Assembly: GCF_000242455.2 (NCBI RefSeq)
Contig: NC_019892.1
Span: 1,178,001-1,242,000, forward strand
Length of the DNA: 64,000 nucleotides
Source: Singulisphaera acidiphila DSM 18658
GTDB lineage: Bacteria; Planctomycetota; Planctomycetia; Isosphaerales; Isosphaeraceae
Direction: 5' to 3'
This document shows positions 52,437 to 59,866 of this stretch, piece after piece. A program made the position numbers and the translations under genes. A model generated the notes under the pieces. It ran no database searches. It saw nothing but the letters and a program-made list of their open reading frames with translations, and had not been told where the DNA came from. Each line of letters starts with the position of its first letter. Position 1 is the stretch's first letter.

Positions 52437-52477
52437 AACAAAGAAGAGGGGGCCGCGATGGCCCCCTCTTCTTTGTT
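52437..52477. terminator. Perfect bidirectional terminator between epimerase and PPIase genes
   Basis: AACAAAGAAGAGGGGGCC (52437-52454) pairs perfectly over 18 bases with 52460-52477 around a GCGAT loop. The A-rich left flank and T-rich arm give a U-tract-like end in both directions, fitting its place between convergent genes. Confidence 0.9.
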
Positions 52478-52515
52478 ATCGGTGATAACGGATTCGAGTC
52501 AAACGCGCCTTCCCG

Positions 52516-53631
52516 TCACTTCGCGGGCTTGGCCGTACCGGGGGCGGGGGCCGCGTTCTTGGTTGCACCGGCGGGTACGGGAGCCGTCGTGGGGGCTGGG
52601 GCCTTGACGAAGAGGTCGTTGGGCATCGGCTTGACGTCGACCTTGGCCGCCTTCCGCTGCGCAATCAAGAGGTCCTTCTGGAGCTCGGCGGCGTAGGCGT
52701 TCAAGATCAACGGCTTGTTCTGCTCGTAGTCGACCTTGGGCTTCTCCTGACGGTCGGTGATCAGGATCAGGTGGAAGCCGTAGGGCGTCTCGACCGGGTC
52801 GGAAATCTGCCCGGGCTTGAGGGCGAACGCTGCCTGGCCGAACTCCTCGACAATGCCGCTGTTGAGCCCGAAGAAGCCGATGTCGCCGCCGCCGTTCTCG
52901 GAGTTCGCGGGATCTTCCGAGTTCTTGTTCGCGGCCTCGGCGAAGGTGATCTTCTTGGCCTCGATGTCCTTCTTGAGGCTGATCAGCTTCTGCTTGATCT
53001 GTTCTTTCTCGGCGGCCGAGGTCGTGGGCTCCACCTTCATGAGGATGTGGCTCGCCCGGATCTGGGTCCCGCTGAGCAGGTCCTTATGGCTTTCGGCGTA
53101 CTTCTTCAGCTCGGCGTCTGTTCCCCGGAGCTTGACGTAGTCGATCCAGCGGATCCGGTTCGAGTACTCGTCCCGAACCTCCTTCATCGACTTGTTGCTC
53201 TCCACCAGGGCCTGGGCCAGGCTGCTGCCGTCCGCCTTGAGCTGCTTCTCGAGCTGATTGACAGCCTCGGTCACCCGCTCTTCGCTGACCTTGATGTTCT
53301 GACGGGTGAGGAATTGGCTGACCAGTTTCATGTTGACCAGCGTCTCGATCGCGTCGCTGTAGATCTGCTCTTCGTTCTCGGGGGGGATCTCATATCGGTT
53401 GAGAAAGTCGAGCAGTTCGCCCCGGGTGATCTTTTCGCCGTTAATCGTCGCGAGAACCTCGGTCAGCTTCGCTGGCGACAGACGTGAGGCTGGAGCGGGA
53501 GCTGGTGCTGGAGCGCTAGCCGCGGGGGGGGCTTCCTTCGCTGCCGGTGCCTGTGCGTGGGTGGTGAGGGTCACTGCGAGCACCCCCATCGCGGTCGTGG
53601 CGAACCAAACGGGTCGGACAATCGCTCGCAT
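52516..53631 (-). CDS. Periplasmic peptidyl-prolyl isomerase (parvulin, SurA/PpiC-like)
   Basis: A 371-residue exported foldase. The signal peptide (1-27, ending in THAQA) is followed by an Ala/Pro linker. A SurA-N-like helical chaperone domain (about 58-190; INGEKITRGELLDFLNRYEIP, LVNMKLVSQFLTRQNIKVSEERV) precedes a parvulin domain (about 192-312; IRASHILMKV, FAEAANKNSEDPANSENGGGDIGFFG, FALKPGQISDPVETPYGFHLILI). The C-terminal tail is Ala/Pro/Lys-rich. It helps fold exported proteins, which fits the large secretome encoded here. It is convergent with the epimerase gene. Confidence 0.92.
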   Translation of the reverse strand: MRAIVRPVWFATTAMGVLAVTLTTHAQAPAAKEAPPAASAPAPAPAPASRLSPAKLTEVLATINGEKITRGELLDFLNRYEIPPENEEQIYSDAIETLVNMKLVSQFLTRQNIKVSEERVTEAVNQLEKQLKADGSSLAQALVESNKSMKEVRDEYSNRIRWIDYVKLRGTDAELKKYAESHKDLLSGTQIRASHILMKVEPTTSAAEKEQIKQKLISLKKDIEAKKITFAEAANKNSEDPANSENGGGDIGFFGLNSGIVEEFGQAAFALKPGQISDPVETPYGFHLILITDRQEKPKVDYEQNKPLILNAYAAELQKDLLIAQRKAAKVDVKPMPNDLFVKAPAPTTAPVPAGATKNAAPAPGTAKPAK

Positions 53632-53788
53632 CGAACTCGTCTCCCTACTGTTTCGAAAACGCGCTACTTACGAAGCTCGGACCAGTCGTCGAGCCGCAAA
53701 CTTGAGCGATTATACGGATTTCGCTAAAATTTTACCGCGCGAATCGAGCGAGAAAATTCGGAGCCGTCGATCACGTCGAATGCGGGGC

Positions 53789-54517
53789 TCAGCGATCGAA
53801 CTCCGACCCTGGAATCGCGATCCGAAGATTCTCAGGGAGCGTAATCGGAATTTTCGGAGGGGTGGGCGGGGTGAGGATCAGTGGGCCATCGGGCCAGACC
53901 TGGATGATCCGCCAGGTCAGATAGCTCAGCAAGAGATAAGTCGCGATCGTCGACCATGGCGAGGGGGCCCAGAACTTGAGCGCGGTGCCGAAGGCCTTGT
54001 TGACCCGCGCACCTTTCAGGTCGACGCTGCAGATCTCGTCGAGCAGCAGGTGGGAGAAGTACCCGGTCATCACCGCCACGGCCATGACAATCCGAAGCAT
54101 GTGCTGGTCGGTGGGGTAATAGAGATAGGCGATTGCGCCCCAGACGGCGCAGGTGGGCATGCTGTGGCACATCCCCCGATGGACCGTCAGGCGACCGACG
54201 ACTCGTCGCAAGCCGTGACGCACCATCACAAAGGCGGCGATGACCGCCCAGAGGTGAAACTCGAAGGCGGGTTCGGGGTTGAAATTTCCCATCTTCTGCC
54301 AGACGATCAGGGCGACCAGGACGCCGAGGATCCCGGTGAATCCTTTCATCCCGAACCCGGTCTGGGAGTCGAGATCGGGCAGGAGCCCGCTGAGCGTCGC
54401 CAGAAGCGCCGCGACGGAGCCGTAGAGCCAGTGGACGCCGGCGAATACGTAAGTCGCCCAGGCGTAGAGGCATCCAAGCGCCGCCGCGAAGCTGATGTGC
54501 TGTCGGTAGTTGCCCAA
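53789..54517 (-). CDS. YdjM/DUF457-type membrane-bound metal-dependent hydrolase
   Basis: An integral membrane protein with about five hydrophobic segments. The family motifs are NYRQHISFAAALG at the N-terminus, LLATLSGLLPDLDSQTG, LTVHRGMCHSMP and GYFSHLLLDEICSVDLKG; the His and Asp residues in these motifs probably bind metal. I place the start at the TTG at 54517 (MGNYRQH...), which matches the usual family N-terminus. The longer frame begins at a GTG at 54574 that lies inside a repeat-like hairpin and encodes an unrelated Trp/Arg-rich tail. The family includes E. coli YdjM (LexA-regulated); its activity is poorly defined. Confidence 0.8.
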   Translation of the reverse strand: MGNYRQHISFAAALGCLYAWATYVFAGVHWLYGSVAALLATLSGLLPDLDSQTGFGMKGFTGILGVLVALIVWQKMGNFNPEPAFEFHLWAVIAAFVMVRHGLRRVVGRLTVHRGMCHSMPTCAVWGAIAYLYYPTDQHMLRIVMAVAVMTGYFSHLLLDEICSVDLKGARVNKAFGTALKFWAPSPWSTIATYLLLSYLTWRIIQVWPDGPLILTPPTPPKIPITLPENLRIAIPGSEFDR

Positions 54518-54525
54518 CGGGGTCG

Positions 54526-54567
54526 CGCGTGGGCTCCACGCCTCCTTGCAAAGGCGTGCTCCCCACA
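54526..54567. repeat. REP-like imperfect palindrome
   Basis: The arms GTGGGCTCCACGCCT and AGGCGTGCTCCCCAC pair at 12 of 15 positions around CCTTGCAA. The unit looks like a dispersed REP element sitting at the 5' end of the DUF457 gene. Confidence 0.55.
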
Positions 54568-54597
54568 GCCACACTCAAGGGAGCGCGGGGCGGGACG

Positions 54598-55758
54598 TCA
54601 CGCCGCCTTGAGCCAGAGACGAATACGGCCGAGTTCGCCGCTCCACTCCGGCCCGGTCCGGCACCGACCGTAGGCATCGTACAGCAGGTCGAGCGTCTCC
54701 ACCAGATGTCTCAGCCCTTCAATCCGGGCGGGCTTGGCATCTTCTCGCGAGATTCCCTCGGGCTTAGGCAGGCTGGCACCCGACACGGCGAGGGTTTCGG
54801 CCTGGAGGGTCAGCTCATACTGCAACCCGTTGCGCACCAGGATCAGACCGGCCTTGCGCGGGAGCTTGCCTGCCTGGATCGCCCGGAACGCCTCGGGGAG
54901 CTTGGTCGGCCCTTCGGTAGTCAGGGCGTCGCGACCATGCTCGCCGAGCGGGCAGTCCAGCGTCAGGGTCTTGGCCATCATGACGGTCACTTCCGAGTCG
55001 TCCGGCAGCGTGATCGTGTCGCCGTCGATCTGCAAGGTGTGCCAGAGCCAGATCAGGAACTCGTTGCCCCAGAAGTCGCGGCTCGACGCGTCCGAGTCGG
55101 CCCAGGCCACCGTGGAGTAACCCCCCCCCTCACCCACGAAGCCGACCGGCCCGAAGTCCTCGACCGAGCGCTCGAGGCCGTGGACCTCGGCCTGCGAGTA
55201 CGCCAGGCTCCCCGCCGTGATCGGCTCAAGCGTGCGGTCGAACGTCTCCCGGAACAGGGTTTTCAGCCGTTCGATGGCAGTCAGGCTGGTCATCCCGGCG
55301 TAGAGGACGTTGGACTGAGCGTCCCAGAGCACCGGGTAGTGTGCCATTCGGCGGAACCGGCCGTCCGACGCTTCGGCCTCAGCCCGGATGATGGCGGCCT
55401 CTTTGGCCTCCTGTCGCTGAGCTTTGGTCGGGTAGCCGCTCGGGTTAAGTTGAGCCCGGGCATCGGTTTCGATCTTGGTGTACGCCTTGAGCAGCGTGCC
55501 GGGAATCTTGTCGGTGTCGATTCGAATCGAGAGATGAAGGGCGTCGTTGAGGAGGTTCTTGACCGGGTCGAACGTCAGGTCGAGTACATGGTCTCCCCCT
55601 GCCCAGCCGATCGTGATGCCGTCGGTGGGGTCGGGCCCGCCGTGGCGGCCGAGGGCATGCAATTGGATTTGCTCGAGGATTTCGTCCCCGAAAGGCAAGG
55701 GGCTTGAGCCGCTGACCCGAAATCGCACGTAGGTGACGCGCCCGTTCAAGAACCCCAT
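54598..55758 (-). CDS. RdgC-like recombination-associated protein
   Basis: A 386-residue protein starting at the ATG at 55758, which follows AAGGAGGATC; the longer frame to 55821 adds an Arg-rich tail without a ribosome site. Motifs suggest the RdgC family: MGFLNGRVTYVRFRVSG at the N-terminus and KIPGTLLKAYTKIETDARAQ followed by a Lys/Arg/Glu helix (PTKAQRQEAKEAAIIRAEAEA). YPVLWDAQSNVLYAGMTSLTAIERLKTLFRETFDRTLEPITAGSLAY also fits. A C-terminal KAGLILVRNGLQYELTLQAETLAVSGASLPK block resembles the RdgC DNA-ring half. RdgC binds duplex DNA and modulates RecA in proteobacteria. Assignment is by motif pattern, with weaker support than its neighbours. Confidence 0.6.
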   Translation of the reverse strand: MGFLNGRVTYVRFRVSGSSPLPFGDEILEQIQLHALGRHGGPDPTDGITIGWAGGDHVLDLTFDPVKNLLNDALHLSIRIDTDKIPGTLLKAYTKIETDARAQLNPSGYPTKAQRQEAKEAAIIRAEAEASDGRFRRMAHYPVLWDAQSNVLYAGMTSLTAIERLKTLFRETFDRTLEPITAGSLAYSQAEVHGLERSVEDFGPVGFVGEGGGYSTVAWADSDASSRDFWGNEFLIWLWHTLQIDGDTITLPDDSEVTVMMAKTLTLDCPLGEHGRDALTTEGPTKLPEAFRAIQAGKLPRKAGLILVRNGLQYELTLQAETLAVSGASLPKPEGISREDAKPARIEGLRHLVETLDLLYDAYGRCRTGPEWSGELGRIRLWLKAA

Positions 55759-55918
55759 CGCGAAGATCCTCCTTGTACCGCGCCGTGGCGAAATCAACGC
55801 AACGGCCAAACGCCCGGCCATCCGGGACCCCCATTACATCGGCCGGTTTCGTCGGGGTACTCGATAGGAAGGTCGCTCCTTGTGCGAGACGGGCTGTGGG
55901 CCGTGCCTACAACGCGAC

Positions 55919-56416
55919 TCACGTAAAATTAACGTACTGGAGAGGATATTCCGGTCCGTTCTCCTTCAGGTAGGCGATCACCGATTGGAGTTCGTCAATT
56001 TTCTTGCCCGTGACGCGGACCTTGCTGTCCATGATCTGGGCCTGCACCTTGATGCCAATCTGCTTGATCTGCTTGACGAGTTTCTTGGCGTCGTCGGTCT
56101 CGATGCCGGTATGAAGCGTCAGGATTTCGCGGACCGAGTCGTGGGTCGCCTCTTCGAGCTTCCCTCGCTTGAGCGCATTGACCGCCACCCCGCGCTTGGC
56201 CATCTTCTCCTTGAGCACCTGGATTACCGTGTCCAACTGCCCTTTGTGATCGGCCAGGAGGGTCAGGTTGTTGTCTTTCTTGTTGTACTCGATCGAGGCC
56301 CGCGTCCCTTTGAAGTCATAGCGGACCGCGATCTCGTGCTGCGCCTGCACGACCGCGTTGTGCATCTCGGCACTATTGATTTCGCTGACAATATCGAAGG
56401 CATGGTTGTCGGCCAC
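55919..56416 (-). CDS. yajQ: YajQ-family nucleotide-binding protein
   Basis: A 165-residue cytoplasmic protein that is nearly canonical YajQ: FDIVSEINSAEMHNAVVQAQHEIAVRYDFKGTRASIEY at the N-terminus, KRGVAVNALKRGKLEEA in the middle and QAQIMDSKVRVTGKKIDELQSVIAYLK near the end, two ferredoxin-like domains. Members bind nucleotides, RNA or cyclic di-GMP and influence regulation. Translation starts at GTG (56416), with GGAG upstream. It lies upstream of the RdgC-like gene on the same strand, with a 160-base gap. Confidence 0.95.
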   Translation of the reverse strand: MADNHAFDIVSEINSAEMHNAVVQAQHEIAVRYDFKGTRASIEYNKKDNNLTLLADHKGQLDTVIQVLKEKMAKRGVAVNALKRGKLEEATHDSVREILTLHTGIETDDAKKLVKQIKQIGIKVQAQIMDSKVRVTGKKIDELQSVIAYLKENGPEYPLQYVNFT

Positions 56417-56491
56417 GGCTCTCAGCGCTCCTATCTTTTGGGGAATGAACGAGTCGGCGAGGGTCGACCTCGGCTCAATGGGCCTCGTCCT

Positions 56492-56522
56492 TTGTAAGTT
56501 CAGGTTAGGCTTCCATTATAAT
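56492..56522 (+). promoter_or_regulatory. Candidate promoter for the DUF202 gene
   Basis: A consensus -10 box TATAAT (56517-56522) with TTGTAA (56492-56497) upstream at 19-base spacing, about 136 bases before the start codon and divergent from yajQ. Confidence 0.5.
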
Positions 56523-56658
56523 CAAAATCACCAAGCTGCGAGCGCTGGGAAATCGGCTCGGAATCGACGTTTTCCGGCGGTGGCATGACACGTGCCTCGA
56601 TTGGCTCCGGCCACCCGTCGAATGCGCTGCGAATTGAATCAAGGCGAGGAGGATCACG

Positions 56659-57069
56659 ATGCCGCAAAGCGATCCGGAGCCATCACGTCCTACCGAGAGT
56701 TCGGCCCGGACCAGGGATCATCTGGCGAATGAGCGAACGTTCCTGGCCTGGATCCGCACTTCGCTGGGGTTGATCGGTCTGGGTTTCGTGATCGCCCGGA
56801 TGGGTTTACTCTTACGACAATTGGCCTTGGTCGGCGGCAATCCCCCGGCTCGCGTCCCTCAAGGTAGTCATGAGTTTATGATTACTGGGATTGTCTTCCT
56901 GGTGCTTGGGACCTTGTTTTGCGTCTGGTCGGGCCAGCTCTATTTCCGGACCCGGCAGGCCATTGACGCGGGTCGATACGAACCGGGCACCGCGACCGTC
57001 ACGGCCTTGGCGACCGTCATTGCCCTCGGTGGGATCCTCCTGGTGGGGCTTGTCCTTTGGTCGACCTAA
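56659..57069 (+). CDS. DUF202/YidH-family membrane protein
   Basis: A 136-residue membrane protein with the DUF202 signature DHLANERTFLAWIRTSLGLIGLGFVIARMG (about 18-48) and three transmembrane spans (about 30-56, 75-97 and 112-134). A charged hydrophilic N-terminus precedes them. E. coli YidH is the prototype; its biochemical function is not established. GAGGATCACG precedes the ATG. A consensus-like promoter lies upstream. Confidence 0.9.
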   Translation: MPQSDPEPSRPTESSARTRDHLANERTFLAWIRTSLGLIGLGFVIARMGLLLRQLALVGGNPPARVPQGSHEFMITGIVFLVLGTLFCVWSGQLYFRTRQAIDAGRYEPGTATVTALATVIALGGILLVGLVLWST

Positions 57070-57243
57070 GCCTTGGACATGGTCTTCCATCGAAGGGCTT
57101 ACGGGCCCTGGGGGCCACGGGGTGTACCCAGCCCGTGAGCCAGAAACCAGGGCTTCCACTCACAAGGTTGAGTAAAGAGACTTATTTCCCCTGAGTCTGT
57201 CTCGTTGGCCCCAATTGTCACAGAGTCCGCTTTTGGCAGTGAG

Positions 57244-57272
57244 TTGGCAATAATTGCCAAGGCGGCTATGAT
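57244..57272 (+). promoter_or_regulatory. parD promoter with overlapping palindromic operator
   Basis: The -35 TTGGCA (57244-57249) and -10 TATGAT (57267-57272) are 17 bases apart. The -35 is the first half of a perfect palindrome TTGGCAATAATTGCCAA (57244-57260); another half-site-like TTTTGGCAGT lies at 57231-57240. A ribbon-helix-helix antitoxin such as ParD would be expected to bind here and repress its own operon. Confidence 0.7.
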
Positions 57273-57293
57273 GGAGGGGAAAGGAGATCGCTT

Positions 57294-57557
57294 ATGGAGA
57301 CCATGAACATCGCCCTTCCCGAATCGATGAAGCATTTCGTTCAGGAACGGGTCACCGCAGGCGGATACAGCAGCGTCAGCGAATACGTCCGGGAGCTTAT
57401 CCGGGCCGATCAGAAACGCAAGGTCGAGGAGCGGCTCGACACCCTATTGCTCGAAGGTCTGGAATCCGGGCAGCCGATTCCCGTCACCCAGGAGTATTGG
57501 GATGAAAAGAAGCGGAGACTAACCGAGCGGCTCGCCAAGGCCATCCCTCCACAATAA
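57294..57557 (+). CDS. parD: ParD-type ribbon-helix-helix antitoxin
   Basis: An 87-residue antitoxin. The N-terminal strand MNIALPESMKHFVQERV and the helix-turn-helix pair GGYSSVSEYVRELIRADQKRK form the ribbon-helix-helix DNA-binding domain. The charged C-terminal half (LLLEGLESGQPIPVTQEYWDEKKRRLTERL) is the toxin-neutralising tail. AAAGGAGATCGCTT places the start at 57294; a second ATG at 57303 is the start many relatives use. The gene overlaps the following ParE-type frame by the tetranucleotide ATAA, where such operons normally show ATGA. Confidence 0.9.
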   Translation: METMNIALPESMKHFVQERVTAGGYSSVSEYVRELIRADQKRKVEERLDTLLLEGLESGQPIPVTQEYWDEKKRRLTERLAKAIPPQ

Positions 57558-57874
57558 CACCCGGTTGCCACGTTCTCCCGGCCGCTGACGCCGATCTGGA
57601 CCATCAGGCCAATGATCTGGCTCGCGAAGCGAGCCTCGATACAGCCCTGCGGTTCTACGACGCCGCGAGGACGACCTTTGAGAAGATCACCCAAAACCCA
57701 GGGATCGGCCAAAGGCGAGATTCTTTGGATCCCCGCCTTACAGGATTGCGCGTTTGGCGAGTCGAAGGCTTCGAGAAATATCTTATCTTCTATCGGCCTG
57801 GCGACGCTGGTGTTGACATCATCCGCGTTCTTCATGGAGCACGCGACATCGATAGCATTCTTGATGAGGACTGA
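57554..57874 (+). pseudogene. parE: ParE/RelE-type toxin frame with lost start codon
   Basis: An uninterrupted frame of 106 codons directly overlapping the parD stop encodes a full ParE-like toxin: VLPAADADLDHQANDLAREASLDTALRFYDAARTTFEKI, NPGIGQRRDSLDPRLTGLRVWRVEGFEKYLIFYRP and IIRVLHGARDIDSIL, all standard blocks. However, no ATG, GTG or TTG occurs in frame between the upstream stop (57503) and the conserved region. The codon at the expected position is ATA, in ATAA (57554-57557). One G-to-A change from the common ATGA overlap would both abolish the start and turn the antitoxin TGA stop into TAA. The toxin is therefore probably silent or made only at trace level from ATA. ParE toxins inhibit DNA gyrase in characterised cases. 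Confidence 0.8.
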
Positions 57875-58199
57875 AGACAGCGAATGGATGGCCGCAACGC
57901 TCTCGCCAACCACCAAAGCCCAAAGACGACCAAGCTCTACCCTGTGTTTCGCACATTTCGCCTGCAATTTCTTGGAATTTCTATCCCCTCTCATTTCTCG
58001 CTTGAGCTGATGTGTTGACTCCCGTGACTCGCTCCTTCCATGATTTCCGCCACTGGCTCGATCACATCACGCCTCCTCTTTCCGCTGATCCATCGCGATC
58101 ATTCCCCAGCGATTCTTCGCTTGCGTCCCACGCAAGGCAATGTCCCACCCTTCCTCCTTTTGGTGTCAAACTCGAGGATTCGCTTTTGAAGTGGCTTGT
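57875..58199. other. Intergenic stretch, no gene seen
   Basis: 325 bases between the toxin frame and the convergent small membrane proteins. A rightward open frame from 58012 lacks a ribosome site and family features. Nothing structural stands out. Confidence 0.4.
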
Positions 58200-58400
58200 T
58201 CAGGAAACAAAGAAAGGCCCGGGGGACTCGGCTCTCGGCTCGCTACGAGAGCAGAGCTTTTCCATACAGTGGGCGGATGTCCGCGTGTTCTCCTCCACCT
58301 GGATCGCGAGCCGGATGAGGGATCCCATAGCCAGGAATTGGAGGCCTGCACCCAGGTGTCCCAGCGCCCACAAGATCATGATCGGGCTCACGACGTTCAT
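58200..58400 (-). CDS. Small membrane protein B, unknown function
   Basis: A 66-residue protein with an N-terminal hydrophobic span (VVSPIMILWALGHLGAGLQFLAMGSLI) and a polar tail with two Cys. Its ATG overlaps the stop of the preceding small gene as ATGA (58397-58400), so it is translationally coupled to it. No family is recognised; the overlap and the clear membrane segment are the evidence that it is real. Confidence 0.5.
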   Translation of the reverse strand: MNVVSPIMILWALGHLGAGLQFLAMGSLIRLAIQVEENTRTSAHCMEKLCSRSEPRAESPGPFFVS

Positions 58401-58612
58401 GTACGGGACGACGCCAACAGGTTGAGCGGCGAGTGGGACTCCACCACTCGATGGCGTGGCCCCCGACTCGCCAGGTAACTGTAGAGTCCGAACGTGAGAA
58501 GCAGGGTTCCGGCGACGAGCAGGATCGCCCCGACCCCGATGAAAATCGCGCTGATGACTCGCAGGACGACGTATCGCTCGCCAGGTTCGTGATCCGGACG
58601 AAGCTGCGTCAT
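58397..58612 (-). CDS. Small membrane protein A, unknown function
   Basis: A 71-residue protein starting at the ATG at 58612 (GGAGAATAAGC upstream), three bases after the ammonia-lyase stop codon. It has one long hydrophobic region (VLRVISAIFIGVGAILLVAGTLLLTFGLYSYLA, about 20-52) that could form one or two spans, and a basic tail. It looks like the middle gene of a three-gene operon. I do not recognise the family. Confidence 0.6.
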   Translation of the reverse strand: MTQLRPDHEPGERYVVLRVISAIFIGVGAILLVAGTLLLTFGLYSYLASRGPRHRVVESHSPLNLLASSRT

Positions 58613-58614
58613 GC

Positions 58615-59613
58615 TTATTCTCCGTCGGTCAGCCACTTCGTGGCCAGCGCCTGGAACAGGGGCTCAAGATCGACGTTCCCACCGCTGATGATGATGCCGA
58701 CCTTCAGGTCACGCACCGGCAGCGTTCCGGTCAGGACGGGGGCGACGGCCACCGCGCTCGACGGTTCGACGATCATCTTGAACCGTTCCCAGAGGAACCG
58801 CATGGTGTCGAGGATCTCCGACTCGGTCGCAGTCACGATCGCGTCGACGTTGTGACGGATTACCGAGAAGGTGCGGACGCCGAGCGAGGTGCGGAGGCCG
58901 TCGGCGATCGTGCGAGGATCGCCTGAAGACTCGATGGAGCCGGATGCGAGCGAGCGCTTGGCATCGTCGGCCCGCTTCGGTTCAGCACCGATGACTTTTG
59001 TGGATGGGGAGCGTCCCTTGACCGCCAGCGCGGTGCCCGCGAGCAGTCCGCCGCCGCCGACCGGGCAGAGGATCATGTCGAGCGGTCCGGCCTGATCGAG
59101 AAACTCCCAGGCGACGGTCCCCTGCCCCGCGATCACCTGCCAGTTATCGAACGGGTGAATCAGGGTGTACCCATGCCGCTCGATCTCGTTGGCGACGGCC
59201 GCCTCGCGCGCGGCCAGGGTCGGCTCGCACGAGACAATTCGAGCGCCGTACCCTTTGGTCGCCGCGTGTTTGATCGCCGGCGCGGTGTGGGGCATGACCA
59301 CGCAGACGGGGATATCGAGCAATTGACCGGCCAAGGCCAGAGCCTGCGCATGGTTACCCGACGAGTGGGTCACGACGCCGATCCCTCGCTTCGCATCCTC
59401 CAGTTGCAAGAGCGCGTTCATCGCTCCACGGAACTTGAACGCGCCGATTCGCTGGAAGTTCTCGCACTTCAGGACGACCGACCCGCCACAGCGCTCGTTT
59501 AGAGTCCGCGAACTCATGATGGGGGTGATGTGCGCCCACGGCTTGAGCCGCTCGGCCGCTTGCCGGATGTCGTCAACGTCAATCGAGGCGGTAGGCTGGG
59601 ACAGGTCGTTCAC
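58615..59613 (-). CDS. PLP-dependent threonine/serine ammonia-lyase or serine racemase-like enzyme
   Basis: A 332-residue fold-type II PLP enzyme without an ACT regulatory domain. The PLP Lys is in FQRIGAFKFRGAMNAL (about 59), SSGNHAQALALAG binds the substrate carboxylate, and GGGGLLAGTALAVKG (about 187) holds the cofactor phosphate. The late IISGGNVDLEPL is typical. Its length and motifs fit serine racemase, threo-3-hydroxyaspartate ammonia-lyase or catabolic threonine dehydratase; these cannot be separated by eye. It starts at GTG (59613) with AGGAG upstream and leads a probable operon with the two small membrane proteins. Confidence 0.88.
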   Translation of the reverse strand: MNDLSQPTASIDVDDIRQAAERLKPWAHITPIMSSRTLNERCGGSVVLKCENFQRIGAFKFRGAMNALLQLEDAKRGIGVVTHSSGNHAQALALAGQLLDIPVCVVMPHTAPAIKHAATKGYGARIVSCEPTLAAREAAVANEIERHGYTLIHPFDNWQVIAGQGTVAWEFLDQAGPLDMILCPVGGGGLLAGTALAVKGRSPSTKVIGAEPKRADDAKRSLASGSIESSGDPRTIADGLRTSLGVRTFSVIRHNVDAIVTATESEILDTMRFLWERFKMIVEPSSAVAVAPVLTGTLPVRDLKVGIIISGGNVDLEPLFQALATKWLTDGE

Positions 59614-59866
59614 GTCGATATGGCTCCTGGAAGACTGACGCGACGGATCGAGAACGACGCTCGACCCTCATTGATTCAGTTTGCATGAAAACGTGAACAT
59701 GTGCATTTGTTTAATGATAGCGGCTTCGGCATGATCCAGCCCGCGAACGTCAAGCATTCCGATTTGCCTGTAATATAGGATACCAGGGATAAGACGCGAC
59801 GCGGCTCGAGAGGTTCGCGCATCGCCAGGCTCAAGGGGATCATACCGAACAGGTGCGGTAACCATG

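Noticed and set aside
57410..57994. Leftward 194-codon open frame across the toxin-antitoxin locus
   Set aside because: The opposite strand encodes recognisable ParD and ParE blocks; the leftward product resembles nothing.
58012..58425. Rightward 137-codon open frame
   Set aside because: It has no ribosome site, Ser/Pro/Arg-rich composition, and overlaps the two coupled small membrane protein genes on the other strand.
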